Assembly: GCA_002700365.1 (NCBI GenBank)
Contig: PADB01000009.1
Coordinates: 84,491-148,490 of the forward strand
Direction: 5' to 3'
Source of the DNA: Kordiimonas sp.
Lineage (GTDB): Bacteria > Pseudomonadota > Alphaproteobacteria > Sphingomonadales > Emcibacteraceae
Length of the DNA stretch: 64,000 bases
The notes below the pieces were generated by a model. That model had not been told where the DNA came from and searched no databases. It worked only from the letters and a program-made list of their open reading frames with translations. Numbering within the stretch: the stretch's first letter is position 1; every line of letters starts with the position of its first letter. This document shows, piece after piece, positions 57,466-64,000 of the stretch. A program made the position numbers and the translations under genes.

Positions 57466-57912
57466 CTAATCCTCAATCAACCCTTGCGTGCGGCAGACGT
57501 TCAATAGAGTCGACAAGACAGCACGCGCCTCCACATCAACAACACTGCCGCCAATGGCATCTGCAATGGGGCTTCCCCCCCACTGCCAACTACCACTCAC
57601 AAAACGCCCGACGATCTGACGATCAGATGCCCATACATTTTGCCCTTCAATAGGCTCATGAAACACCCATCCCGTTCCTTGCCAGCGTGCAATCTGCGTC
57701 TCTTTACCGCTCCATTCTCCACTGCCCCCCGTAGCCACAACCCAACACTGTCCCTCCTCTGGTGAAACTGGCGGTACAGTCAATTGTGCGGATTCAATTT
57801 TTGTCTGCACTAACCAGTCTAATCTTTCTAACGCTTCATTATGCGTAATTTCCTTTTGTGACTGATTTGTAAAAATATAAGGTAGCTCAAGACGGGCTGT
57901 CGTATCATTCAC
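57466..57912 (-). CDS. DUF2793 phage-associated protein
   Basis: A 148-residue protein with the DUF2793 pattern: LELPYIFTNQSQKEITHNEA followed by LVQTKIESA, GQCWVVATGGSGEWSGKETQ, and WVFHEPIEGQNVW. The family occurs at the end of tail modules of alphaproteobacterial phages and prophages; the role is unknown, possibly fibre-related. The start is a GTG at 57912 with GGAG nine bases upstream; the frame is open to 58050 but that part overlaps the tail gene. Last gene of the tail cassette. Confidence 0.85.
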   Translation of the reverse strand: MNDTTARLELPYIFTNQSQKEITHNEALERLDWLVQTKIESAQLTVPPVSPEEGQCWVVATGGSGEWSGKETQIARWQGTGWVFHEPIEGQNVWASDRQIVGRFVSGSWQWGGSPIADAIGGSVVDVEARAVLSTLLNVCRTQGLIED

Positions 57913-57949
57913 AAGATTTAACTCCTTACGTGAAAAAAGAAATAAACCA

Positions 57950-60271
57950 TTATATATCTGCATTAAAATACATGATGAGCGGCACGCCGCGACCAACACG
58001 GTCGCTGATCTGATATATACGCAACTCAAATGTCTGGGCCAACGCGCCAAAATCTGCCATTTGCGCCGCCTGTGTGTACACCACGCTTTGTTCTTCTGCG
58101 TTCAAATGGCGGATAACCTGCCCATCAACAACAATCTCGATATCATAGGCTTCCGTCTTCTCACCCAAAGGAACATCATGTCCATCCTGCCAGGAGGCAC
58201 TGATACGACTACGCCGCATCCAGCTGAACGTCAGGTCGTTATTTTCAGAACGCACTGCCCGACCATGCACTGGCGCATAAGGACGCCAGGCAATACCCTG
58301 AGACCGAAAAGGTAACGCCGCCACACTCTCTAATAACTGGCCAGTCGTCACCGTCTTAAAAAGGTCTTCCCGACCGATTGTCGTCGATGTCAGCGGCACA
58401 ATCCGGTCTTTGTCCAATAAAACCACACGATCACCAGATTGGTGCATCCCCACGGCAAATTCCGTTCCCAATCGTCCTCGCAGCAGTTGCGAAAGAGCAT
58501 AGCGGCTGTCGGACAGGCGTGTTGCCGTAGCAAATTGTATAATCTCTTCACCTACCAACAGGGCATTTGCCCCGTTCAACACCGCAAGAGGCGTATGGCT
58601 TTCCAGCGTCACACCAGCCGTTAGCATATCAATAATCATGACCGTTGACATATCCCAATGGGTGACGGGTCCGGCAGGTAAAGTAGCCCCTAACTCTGCC
58701 AATACCGCCGGCGTTGTCATTTGTAGCTGCGGGCGGAAGTTCTCCGCACCATCTGTGGACATATAAAGCACCGCACCACGCCAACGTTGCGTTTCTGATG
58801 GCGGCATGCTTGGCCCTGCTGCCCAGTATGCAAATGCATCACTATCATCATCCCTAATGGACGGTAATTCAAATAACTGCCACGCGCTGGGGTGGGGTAA
58901 AAATATCTGTTGTTGAGGGACGGACAATACAGATGCGGCCCCATATTGCTGCCACACCGCAGGGACATGCTGGCGGGCCACACAGGTCACCCCCCCTTTT
59001 TCATGACGCACCTCTTCCAGTCGGAAATCTACAAGTTGCCCTGATTTCACCTCTAAACGGATAACATCACCGGCCTCCACCCCGAAATAGCGGGGAGGAA
59101 GGCGAAAACGTATCGATGTCCGCTCCTGCCACAACCGGGACAGACGCGCTTCTGCCATCCGTTTGGCATCTGTTTCCGACAACAAAAGGGCCACATCTTC
59201 TGCTTGCACACGATAATGCCGCATCTGACCGCTATGGCTATTTTGCTGATCTTTATGGCAGGCCTGCGCCAGCGCGGGTTGATAATTCCTGCTTTGCGCC
59301 ACATAACGCAACCGCATGACCTCTGGCAATTCGATGCTTTGTATACGCCGCACATCCAATGGATCCGCATATCCGATAGCACCATGCCCCTCATCTCGTT
59401 CCTGGGGGACAATATCTTCGCGCGCCACCAGCAATGAAGCCTCCCGACTGATCGGTCGAAAAACCAACCTGTCGCCCCGTTCAATGACATCGAATCCATA
59501 AGCTTCAGCGAGAAGGTCCAACGTCTCTCGCGGTGACGTGCCACCCCGCAGGCTATAGCCTTCAACCATGACATCAAGCGCACTGGCATCAATTTTTTCA
59601 GCCCCAATCCCTGACAAAAGACATACATCTTCCACCAGAGAAGAAAGCCGCAATTGACCGCCTTCATCAGCGAAATACTCAACTGTAATATTGGGAATAC
59701 GGTTCGCATAATCCGCCAGGTCCAGTTCTTCGAACACAATATATGCCGTGTTGCGATATGCGGGGGCACTTGCCGTCCCTTCATATGCTTCGATAAGAGG
59801 ATCAATCTGCTGATGTCGATGACCAGGATACAGACGCACATCCCCCGCGTTTACACAATTCCCGTCAGGATCACGCAGTAATTTTCCATCTGCCCATATA
59901 CGGCCGATATCTGTTATCGGTCGTGATGATAAGGCCACCGCAAAGGACGCCGCATAACGATACGTCACTTGTGTAACTTTTGGCCCGCTCCCCTTGCCAC
60001 CTGTCGACTGACGATCCTCATGACGCGTTTCGATCAGCCCCGTGGACCAGATAATATTGCCCGCCACACGTCCGTGTCCATAAAGGCGGGGAATATCCTG
60101 CCCGTAACTGGACAGCTGAACCGACAAATCCTCTAGTCGCCGCCCTTCGACCCGCCGCCCGGGATATCCAAATACCATCTGGTCCAACTGGCGACCGACA
60201 ATATTGCCGATCATGCCTCCTACGGGACCGCCCACTGCTGTTCCCACTGCCGTCAGCACTATTGATGCCAT
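57950..60271 (-). CDS. Phage tail tip protein (gene transfer agent gp15-like, without TIM-barrel part)
   Basis: A 773-residue protein. It starts with a Gly-rich hydrophobic segment (SIVLTAVGTAVGGPVGGMIG) as in phage tail-hub proteins and carries the tail-3 type domain (GRVAGNIIWSTGLIETRHED, VTYRYAASFAVALSSRPITD, ADGKLLRD). Its C-terminal half has receptor-binding-like features. RcGTA gp15 is much longer because of an N-terminal TIM-barrel region; that region is absent here. The ATG at 60271 has GGGAG upstream and lies only two bases after the NlpC/P60 stop, so the two genes are coupled. Confidence 0.82.
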   Translation of the reverse strand: MASIVLTAVGTAVGGPVGGMIGNIVGRQLDQMVFGYPGRRVEGRRLEDLSVQLSSYGQDIPRLYGHGRVAGNIIWSTGLIETRHEDRQSTGGKGSGPKVTQVTYRYAASFAVALSSRPITDIGRIWADGKLLRDPDGNCVNAGDVRLYPGHRHQQIDPLIEAYEGTASAPAYRNTAYIVFEELDLADYANRIPNITVEYFADEGGQLRLSSLVEDVCLLSGIGAEKIDASALDVMVEGYSLRGGTSPRETLDLLAEAYGFDVIERGDRLVFRPISREASLLVAREDIVPQERDEGHGAIGYADPLDVRRIQSIELPEVMRLRYVAQSRNYQPALAQACHKDQQNSHSGQMRHYRVQAEDVALLLSETDAKRMAEARLSRLWQERTSIRFRLPPRYFGVEAGDVIRLEVKSGQLVDFRLEEVRHEKGGVTCVARQHVPAVWQQYGAASVLSVPQQQIFLPHPSAWQLFELPSIRDDDSDAFAYWAAGPSMPPSETQRWRGAVLYMSTDGAENFRPQLQMTTPAVLAELGATLPAGPVTHWDMSTVMIIDMLTAGVTLESHTPLAVLNGANALLVGEEIIQFATATRLSDSRYALSQLLRGRLGTEFAVGMHQSGDRVVLLDKDRIVPLTSTTIGREDLFKTVTTGQLLESVAALPFRSQGIAWRPYAPVHGRAVRSENNDLTFSWMRRSRISASWQDGHDVPLGEKTEAYDIEIVVDGQVIRHLNAEEQSVVYTQAAQMADFGALAQTFELRIYQISDRVGRGVPLIMYFNADI

Positions 60272-60273
60272 TT

Positions 60274-60744
60274 TTATTTTACTCCCGGATATGAAAAGAC
60301 AGCAACAACACGGCGCTGCCAAATGGGCGACAGGTTATGCTCAACGACCTTATCCACACCTTGCCAGGCATGTAATATCCCCCGATCAGTCAGTAGTCCC
60401 AAATGTTGGGGATCTTGCGCAAAACGCATCAGCACCACATCTCCCATCCGGGCCGCGCTTGCATTCCGGGGTATCATCCCGGCGCTCTTCATTTCCCGTA
60501 ACAACCGCCCTGATGTAGGTAAGCGACCATAATCCTCAGGAACCTTGACAGATAATCCTATCGCCTCAGCCGTGAGGGCAATCACCCCTATACAATCCAG
60601 ACCTAACGCTGCATGGCGCCCCTGATGGCAGAAAGGAGTACCGCATAACTGCCGGGCCGCCACAATAATCTGCTGACGCACTGGATCGTCACTGGCCTTC
60701 ACAGGAATAATTGTGTTATGCGTGAATGATAAAAAAGACGTCAT
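60274..60744 (-). CDS. NlpC/P60-type phage tail peptidase
   Basis: A 156-residue papain-like cysteine peptidase of the phage tail module (gp14-like in gene transfer agents). The catalytic Cys lies in GLDCIGVIALTAEAI and the His in HLGLLTDRGILHAW. It probably opens peptidoglycan during DNA injection. The first methionine fitting the family is at 60744; I see no good ribosome binding site for it. An opposite-strand gene now begins 15 bp away, cutting it off from the upstream tail genes. Confidence 0.8.
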   Translation of the reverse strand: MTSFLSFTHNTIIPVKASDDPVRQQIIVAARQLCGTPFCHQGRHAALGLDCIGVIALTAEAIGLSVKVPEDYGRLPTSGRLLREMKSAGMIPRNASAARMGDVVLMRFAQDPQHLGLLTDRGILHAWQGVDKVVEHNLSPIWQRRVVAVFSYPGVK

Positions 60745-60759
60745 ATATGGAGATTTTCT

Positions 60760-61356
60760 GTGACAATGGATGTTAATTCTCTCGCGCTTTATATTCACGA
60801 GTTGCGTAATCAATGCGCCTACAGCGAAGCGGCTGTCGGCCTGCTTAATCAAAGTCTGGAACAAAATTCCGGCGTTGGTGTTTTCTTTGCCATTCAAAAC
60901 CTGATGACAAGTGCCGCACAGGTTTCCCGTCTTCTCTGGCCACAAAAACAAAAAGCCAAAGACCGCGGCGAGCTGCTACGCAAAACGTTGCAACTGCCTG
61001 CAGAATATGACCTCCATAAAGAGCAGATACATAATTTTTGGGATCAGGCAGACAGCCGGACAGATAAATGGATTTCCGGCACAAAAGAACAGAAAATTCT
61101 GTTTGATTTTGTGGGACAAATCAGCACCCTGGAACCACAACCCGCAATAGCAAATATTTACCGGGCCTACGATCTGGAAACCAAAACATATTATTATCGC
61201 GGCGAAGCTTTTGATCTACAGGCGATCATCACGGCGCTGGCCAATGTAAATCACCGCGTTGTTCAGGCACATGAACAACTGTTCCCCGACCAGAATAAGG
61301 CTCAAAGCCCGGATCAGGAAAAAGCGAACCCCACCGCAGACACAAAAGAAAAATAG
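60760..61356 (+). CDS. Opposite-strand gene inserted in the tail module; HEPN-like hypothetical protein
   Basis: A 198-residue soluble protein, read against the tail genes on both sides. It starts at a GTG with GGAG seven bases upstream. Sequence: a helical N-terminus (ALYIHELRNQCAYSEAAVGL), then FFAIQNLMTSAAQVSRLLWP, and IHNFWDQADSRTDKWIS. This layout recalls a family of HEPN-like all-helical proteins in which the last motif reads RNHFEHFDERLxxW; the arginine of that motif is replaced here. The tail is Lys/Gln/Pro-rich. It ends four bases before the stop of the convergent DUF2163-type gene. Family match is tentative, function unknown. Confidence 0.7.
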   Translation: MTMDVNSLALYIHELRNQCAYSEAAVGLLNQSLEQNSGVGVFFAIQNLMTSAAQVSRLLWPQKQKAKDRGELLRKTLQLPAEYDLHKEQIHNFWDQADSRTDKWISGTKEQKILFDFVGQISTLEPQPAIANIYRAYDLETKTYYYRGEAFDLQAIITALANVNHRVVQAHEQLFPDQNKAQSPDQEKANPTADTKEK

Positions 61357-61360
61357 GCTT

Positions 61361-62125
61361 TCACACACTGTCGGGATAGGCCAGCACTGCGTCCAATCCC
61401 GGCACTTGTGGCTCACCCTGAAAATTTATCAAGTTGTCAAATTTATCCCGGCATGTCAGTGCCCGGCGGTCACAACCCGCAAACAGACGATAACGGTCGC
61501 CCATTGTAATGGCCGCTGGCGGGGCTTCCTGTAATATAAGTTCCGTGCCCGCCGCATGTTTTACAACGCTACGCAATCCTGCATTCGCGCCGCTCACCCA
61601 TAATAGGTGGCCATAATCAAACCATCCATCGCTTTCTGTGCGCTGCGCATCTGTAAAGTGGTCCGGGGCCAAAACGGACGCCACATCCCCCATGGTCTGA
61701 TAATGGCGTAAGGTCACCTGACAATCTTCATCCCCAAGATCTGCACGACATTCCGGTGTGCATATTTTACCAACCGTCTGTTGCAACGTCTGGGAAAGGC
61801 TGCGTAATTCCGCCTCAAACACCTGTCCGCTCAGGCGGATTTCCCCCATACTCCCCTGATAAAGAGGAATATGTCCTGCCGTTGTATCTTGCCAATTAAC
61901 CCAGAAGAGGCTTAATTGCGCATGGTCGATCGTATCCTCACTGAACCATATCAACCCCGCCAGGTCATCTTTACGATAAAAAATAAGAGGAACACGGATA
62001 TGATCAGCCCCCTCTGTGATAACCGCACCCATCATGGGACGGGGGAAGTTTAATGTCCAATATGCCGCTTCAAAGCGACTGATATAGTCCTGCCCGCTTT
62101 GATCGCTCGCTGTCGCCAGCCACAT
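61361..62125 (-). CDS. DUF2163/BR0599-type phage tail protein with a foreign N-terminus (fusion)
   Basis: The C-terminal ~180 residues are a DUF2163/BR0599 protein (LFWVNWQDTTAGHIPLYQGS, CTPECRADLGDEDCQV, RALTCRDKFDNLINFQGEPQ), the gp13-like hub component. The first ~70 residues (MWLATASDQSGQDYISRFEA, NFPRPMMGAV, YRKDDLAGLIWFSED) do not look like a DUF2163 N-terminus; they resemble the start of another tail-region protein that I associate with the gene just before DUF2163. The join is near residue 70 (position about 61915). A deletion that fused two neighbouring genes in frame would explain this. Confidence 0.7.
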   Translation of the reverse strand: MWLATASDQSGQDYISRFEAAYWTLNFPRPMMGAVITEGADHIRVPLIFYRKDDLAGLIWFSEDTIDHAQLSLFWVNWQDTTAGHIPLYQGSMGEIRLSGQVFEAELRSLSQTLQQTVGKICTPECRADLGDEDCQVTLRHYQTMGDVASVLAPDHFTDAQRTESDGWFDYGHLLWVSGANAGLRSVVKHAAGTELILQEAPPAAITMGDRYRLFAGCDRRALTCRDKFDNLINFQGEPQVPGLDAVLAYPDSV

Positions 62126-62142
62126 GCGCAGCCTCCTTTGTC

Positions 62143-62745
62143 CTAAATATCCCGCGCCGCACGCATAACCGCCTGATGCAGGGCCATCGCTGTCTGCCTG
62201 CCACTGTCATACCCCGGGCCACGACGCCCGGACGCCACAGGGGATGCCATATTAATCGTAATATTTATATTCTTCGGGGGGGTAACTTGACGATCAGGAC
62301 CCACCTGCCCCACACCACCCATAGGCATAATCTGTCCGCCTTGATGGGGCATAAATAATTCCGGGCCTTGCTCCCCCACCCAATAAGCCTGCCCTGCGCT
62401 AACTGGCCCGCCTCCCGCGCGCCCCAAAAGGCCGGAAAATATTCCCGGTGCGACCGCCGATAAAAATGTCTGGCCGCCGCCACCAAAGACCTGATCGATG
62501 CCTGCTTGCAACAATGCCAGCCCAATATCTTGTAAACTTTGCAATGCGGCAGCCTTTAATCCTTCAAAACTCAGCCTTCCTTGTTGGGCCATTTGTTCAA
62601 AAGACTTCATCAACCCGCCTGCAACATCATCGCCAGCCCGCGCCAGACCCGACAGATCCCCCTGCACTGCATTCAGACTGGTTGTCAGGGCATCGCTATC
62701 AACACTTAATTTAACAACCAGATGGTCCAGCATCGTTTCCATCAT
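62143..62745 (-). CDS. Phage tail tape measure-like protein (short)
   Basis: A 200-residue protein with a helical N-terminus, LSFEGLKAAALQSLQDIGLA, and a Gly-rich tail ending in the tape-measure C-terminal pattern (AYWVGEQGPELFMPHQGGQI, ITINMASPVASGRR, LHQAVMRAARDI). Gene transfer agents use short tape measures of this type (gp11-like), fitting a short tail. First gene of the leftward tail cassette; 17 bp precede the next gene. Upstream capsid and portal genes are absent. Confidence 0.8.
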   Translation of the reverse strand: MMETMLDHLVVKLSVDSDALTTSLNAVQGDLSGLARAGDDVAGGLMKSFEQMAQQGRLSFEGLKAAALQSLQDIGLALLQAGIDQVFGGGGQTFLSAVAPGIFSGLLGRAGGGPVSAGQAYWVGEQGPELFMPHQGGQIMPMGGVGQVGPDRQVTPPKNINITINMASPVASGRRGPGYDSGRQTAMALHQAVMRAARDI

Positions 62746-62768
62746 CTTTTTCCTTTTGTAATCTCCAT

Positions 62769-62793
62769 AAAAAAAGCCCGCTCAGAAGCGGGC
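62769..62793 (-). terminator. Terminator between the small membrane protein and the tail cassette
   Basis: GCCCGCT (62776-62782) and AGCGGGC (62787-62793) form a hairpin that, on the reverse strand, runs into a T7 tract (62769-62775). It separates the membrane-protein transcript from the tail cassette. Confidence 0.85.
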
Positions 62794-62830
62794 CTTGCAG
62801 GGAATAACGTCACTATGTGTTATTGGTTGT

Positions 62831-63136
62831 TCATTTGTGCGTGGACCTATAGATGCTCACCACCATCCGTGCCCCTCTTCCCAACAGGAAAATCGCAGAA
62901 TACAGGATAATATGGTCCCAATTCACGAATTGAAAATCACTGGACACAAAGCCCCCCACCGCAAACAACAACATCACCAGCCCAACGCCCTGTAAGATAT
63001 TCGCGGCCAGCGCCACGCGTTTCAAAAGCCGCGCTCTTTTTTTATCTTCAGGAGTTTCTTCAACACGCCCCGCTTTGCGATCGGCCACCCGCTGACGCAG
63101 CGGTTTGCGCCCGGAGTAGTTTTTTTGTGCGTTCAT
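62831..63136 (-). CDS. Hypothetical small membrane protein
   Basis: A 101-residue protein: a strongly basic N-terminal half (GRKPLRQRVADRKAGRVEET) and two membrane helices (VALAANILQGVGLVMLLFAV, HIILYSAIFLLGRGARMVV). I do not recognise it. The ATG at 63136 has AAGG eight bases upstream; the frame is open to 63193. It ends with the terminator at 62769-62793 and so is not part of the phage tail operon. Confidence 0.7.
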   Translation of the reverse strand: MNAQKNYSGRKPLRQRVADRKAGRVEETPEDKKRARLLKRVALAANILQGVGLVMLLFAVGGFVSSDFQFVNWDHIILYSAIFLLGRGARMVVSIYRSTHK

Positions 63137-63327
63137 TTCCATGACCTTATGATTTTCCGCCCCGATAATGACGGCTCGCTTCCGATGCGTCAACGTTCTT
63201 CAAACTTCGTTTGCAGGGCGTCCATTTCAGGCGTTGCTTCTTCTTTGGCACCTGCGCACAGCCCTTCTTATCCTATAAAAAAAACCTACCGCTTCTCAGC
63301 AATAGGCTTTCAATGATATTGACTTAT

Positions 63328-63367
63328 AAAAAAACAAAAGGGCACCGCCATCCCGGCAGGCCCTTTT
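63328..63367 (-). terminator. Strong reverse-strand terminator in a gene-free stretch
   Basis: Read on the reverse strand, AAAAGGGC pairs with GCCCTTTT around an inner GCC/GGC stem and runs into GTTTTTTT. No gene lies upstream on that strand. A promoter-like pair at 63384-63412 lies only ~20 bases before it. Confidence 0.75.
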
Positions 63368-63383
63368 CCCTGATCTTGGGAAA

Positions 63384-63412
63384 ATACTACCCTATCTCCC
63401 CCGCCACATCAA
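63384..63412 (-). promoter_or_regulatory. Promoter-like TTGATG-N17-TAGTAT on the reverse strand
   Basis: On the reverse strand TTGATG (63412-63407) and TAGTAT (63389-63384) are exactly 17 bp apart. Transcription would begin near 63377 and meet the terminator at once, giving either a ~50-nt RNA or an attenuated leader for the membrane protein at 63136. Confidence 0.5.
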
Positions 63413-63486
63413 CTGTTATTTTCCTATTTTTTCCTATTATATTTTAATATATTGTTTTTATTGAATTAAACAGGATAATAAACGTC

Positions 63487-63501
63487 TTAATATAGCCTTA
63501 A
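63487..63501. promoter_or_regulatory. CtrA-type TTAA-N7-TTAA in A+T-rich DNA
   Basis: TTAATATAGCCTTAA matches the CtrA consensus exactly and lies about 65 bp upstream of the predicted small-RNA start. The surrounding DNA is very A+T-rich, so a chance match is quite possible. Confidence 0.3.
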
Positions 63502-63533
63502 AATTGATTAAAAAATGACATAAATTATTTTAT

Positions 63534-63562
63534 TTGCCTATCAATAGGAAAATGCATAGACT
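63534..63562 (+). promoter_or_regulatory. Promoter of the candidate small RNA
   Basis: TTGCCT (63534-63539) and TAGACT (63557-63562) are 17 bp apart, placing transcription start near 63569, immediately before the first hairpin of the structured region. Confidence 0.6.
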
Positions 63563-63568
63563 CAAAGA

Positions 63569-63720
63569 TGGATCAGGAACGAAGCCCTCCTGATTCACGG
63601 ATAAAGGCCTCCGCTCTTGGTCGCCTTTATCGGCCACAGGCAACCCCGCCTGTGGCCAGAGGATCGAAACCCTCCTTGCTAAACTTGGGCAGTCCGGGGC
63701 ATCCCCCGGACTGCTTTTTT
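63569..63720 (+). ncRNA. Candidate small RNA with three CCTCC motifs and its own terminator
   Basis: About 150 nt of strongly structured sequence. Hairpin 1: GATCAGGA (63571-63578) with TCCTGATT (63588-63595). Hairpin 2: GATAAAGGC (63600-63608) with GCCTTTATC (63623-63631). Hairpin 3: GGCCACAGGC (63632-63641) with GCCTGTGGCC (63648-63657). The terminator is GCAGTCCGGGG (63689-63699) with CCCCGGACTGC (63704-63714) and TTTTTT. CCTCC, the anti-Shine-Dalgarno element used by several alphaproteobacterial riboregulators, occurs at 63586, 63608 and 63671, in or near loops. A promoter fits 63534-63562. The overlapping open frame (63568-63837) has no ribosome binding site. I do not recognise the RNA family. 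Confidence 0.7.
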
Positions 63721-63790
63721 CTTATTCCCCCACGCCAACGAATACATTACGCTCTACGCCGACTACAACCGCAATTTCTTGGGGGAACAT

Positions 63791-64000
63791 ATGCGCCTGA
63801 CACCACCCGACACCTCTCGCCTGACCAATTTCAATAAAGACATCTTCGGTTATAAAGACTTCGGGGAACGCCTAAGAAAACTAGTCTATAACGTTGACAC
63901 ACCACTGACCCTCATTCTCGATGGTGACTGGGGCACTGGCAAATCAACCTTCATCCGCCAATGGCAAAGTCTTCTAACCGACACCAAGGTCATCTACTTC
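63791..64000 (+). CDS. KAP-family P-loop NTPase (3' end outside window)
   Basis: The first 70 residues of a protein that runs off the window. TSRLTNFNKDIFGYKDFGER is followed by LTLILDGDWGTGKSTFIRQW, a Walker A motif in the arrangement GDWGTGKST typical of KAP NTPases (GEWGSGKT-type). KAP proteins often carry membrane helices inserted in the ATPase and many bacterial ones occur in defence or mobile regions. TTGGGGGAA before the ATG serves as ribosome binding site. It follows the candidate small RNA by 70 bp. Confidence 0.8.
   Translation, partial: MRLTPPDTSRLTNFNKDIFGYKDFGERLRKLVYNVDTPLTLILDGDWGTGKSTFIRQWQSLLTDTKVIYF

Noticed and set aside
59053..59841. 262-codon frame in another register of the tail tip gene
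   Set aside because: Composition is non-protein-like and the tail protein frame is continuous through it.
57466..62745. Complete prophage
   Set aside because: No integrase, replication, terminase, capsid, portal or lysis gene and no attachment-site repeats are visible.
63568..63837. Open frame over the small-RNA region and KAP start
   Set aside because: It reads through a strong terminator, lacks a ribosome binding site and conflicts with the better-supported KAP frame.
1..64000. CRISPR arrays and insertion sequences
   Set aside because: I found no regularly spaced direct repeats, no cas genes and no transposase-like frame in any part of the window.

Overview
The window is chromosomal DNA of an alphaproteobacterium with mid-range base composition. 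The clues are the yqeY-dnaG-rpoD block divergent from carA-carB-greA, methionine synthase encoded as two proteins behind an ArsR-methyltransferase regulator and metF, a CpaA-F/Tad pilus operon, a DUF2849 gene, CtrA-type TTAA-N7-TTAA sites and a phage tail module of gene-transfer-agent type. I cannot name the genus.

Layout. 1-3.6 kb: the 3' part of a Bcr/CflA-type drug exporter, a membrane methyltransferase-like protein, an A+T-rich orphan gene and a YefM-YoeB toxin-antitoxin pair with a clear TGTACA operator. 3.8-9 kb: 5-oxoprolinase, a PEP-CTERM-type secreted protein and a transglycosylase lipoprotein. 9.1-14.8 kb: methionine operon read leftward (ArsR-methyltransferase, metF, metH N-terminal half, metH C-terminal half) with a perfect 20-bp palindrome in front. 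14.9-20.6 kb: hybrid histidine kinase, the lipid-transport lipoprotein MlaA, a small membrane protein and the translation factor EttA. 20.8-26.3 kb: a sulfatase locus made of a formylglycine-generating enzyme, an arylsulfatase with an intact C-x-P-x-R site, and a TonB-dependent receptor broken by a frameshift. 26.9 kb: tRNA-Ile2 (CAU) with GC-rich hairpins behind it. 27-37 kb: rpoD, dnaG, yqeY, then carA, carB, greA. 37-41 kb: MAPEG protein, an Lrp regulator and a DUF2336-type kinase with a degenerate ATPase domain. 41-52 kb: Flp/Tad pilus operon with two pilins, cpaA-F, tadB, tadC and two TadE-like pseudopilins. 52-57 kb: TauE/SafE exporter, a second unusual histidine kinase behind an exact CtrA-type site, DUF2849, a glyoxalase II-like hydrolase, an SCP2 protein and an OmpA-family porin. 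57.4-62.8 kb: remnant phage tail module (tape measure, fused DUF2163-type protein, NlpC/P60, tail tip protein, DUF2793) with one opposite-strand gene inserted. 62.8-64 kb: small membrane protein, two compact transcription units in a non-coding stretch, and the start of a KAP-type P-loop ATPase that runs off the window.

How the parts fit. The metF-metH operon regenerates methionine from homocysteine and is probably controlled by its own ArsR-methyltransferase. The sulfatase, its maturation enzyme and the outer-membrane receptor look like one uptake and desulfation unit. The pilus operon is flanked on both sides by sensor kinases with unorthodox catalytic motifs. The items I find most interesting are a candidate small RNA with three CCTCC (anti-Shine-Dalgarno) motifs at 63.57-63.72 kb, the altered phage tail cassette carrying an inserted opposite-strand gene, a CpaF with a doubled N-terminal domain, a TadE-like pseudopilin with calcium-loop-like repeats, and the two odd kinases around the pilus locus.
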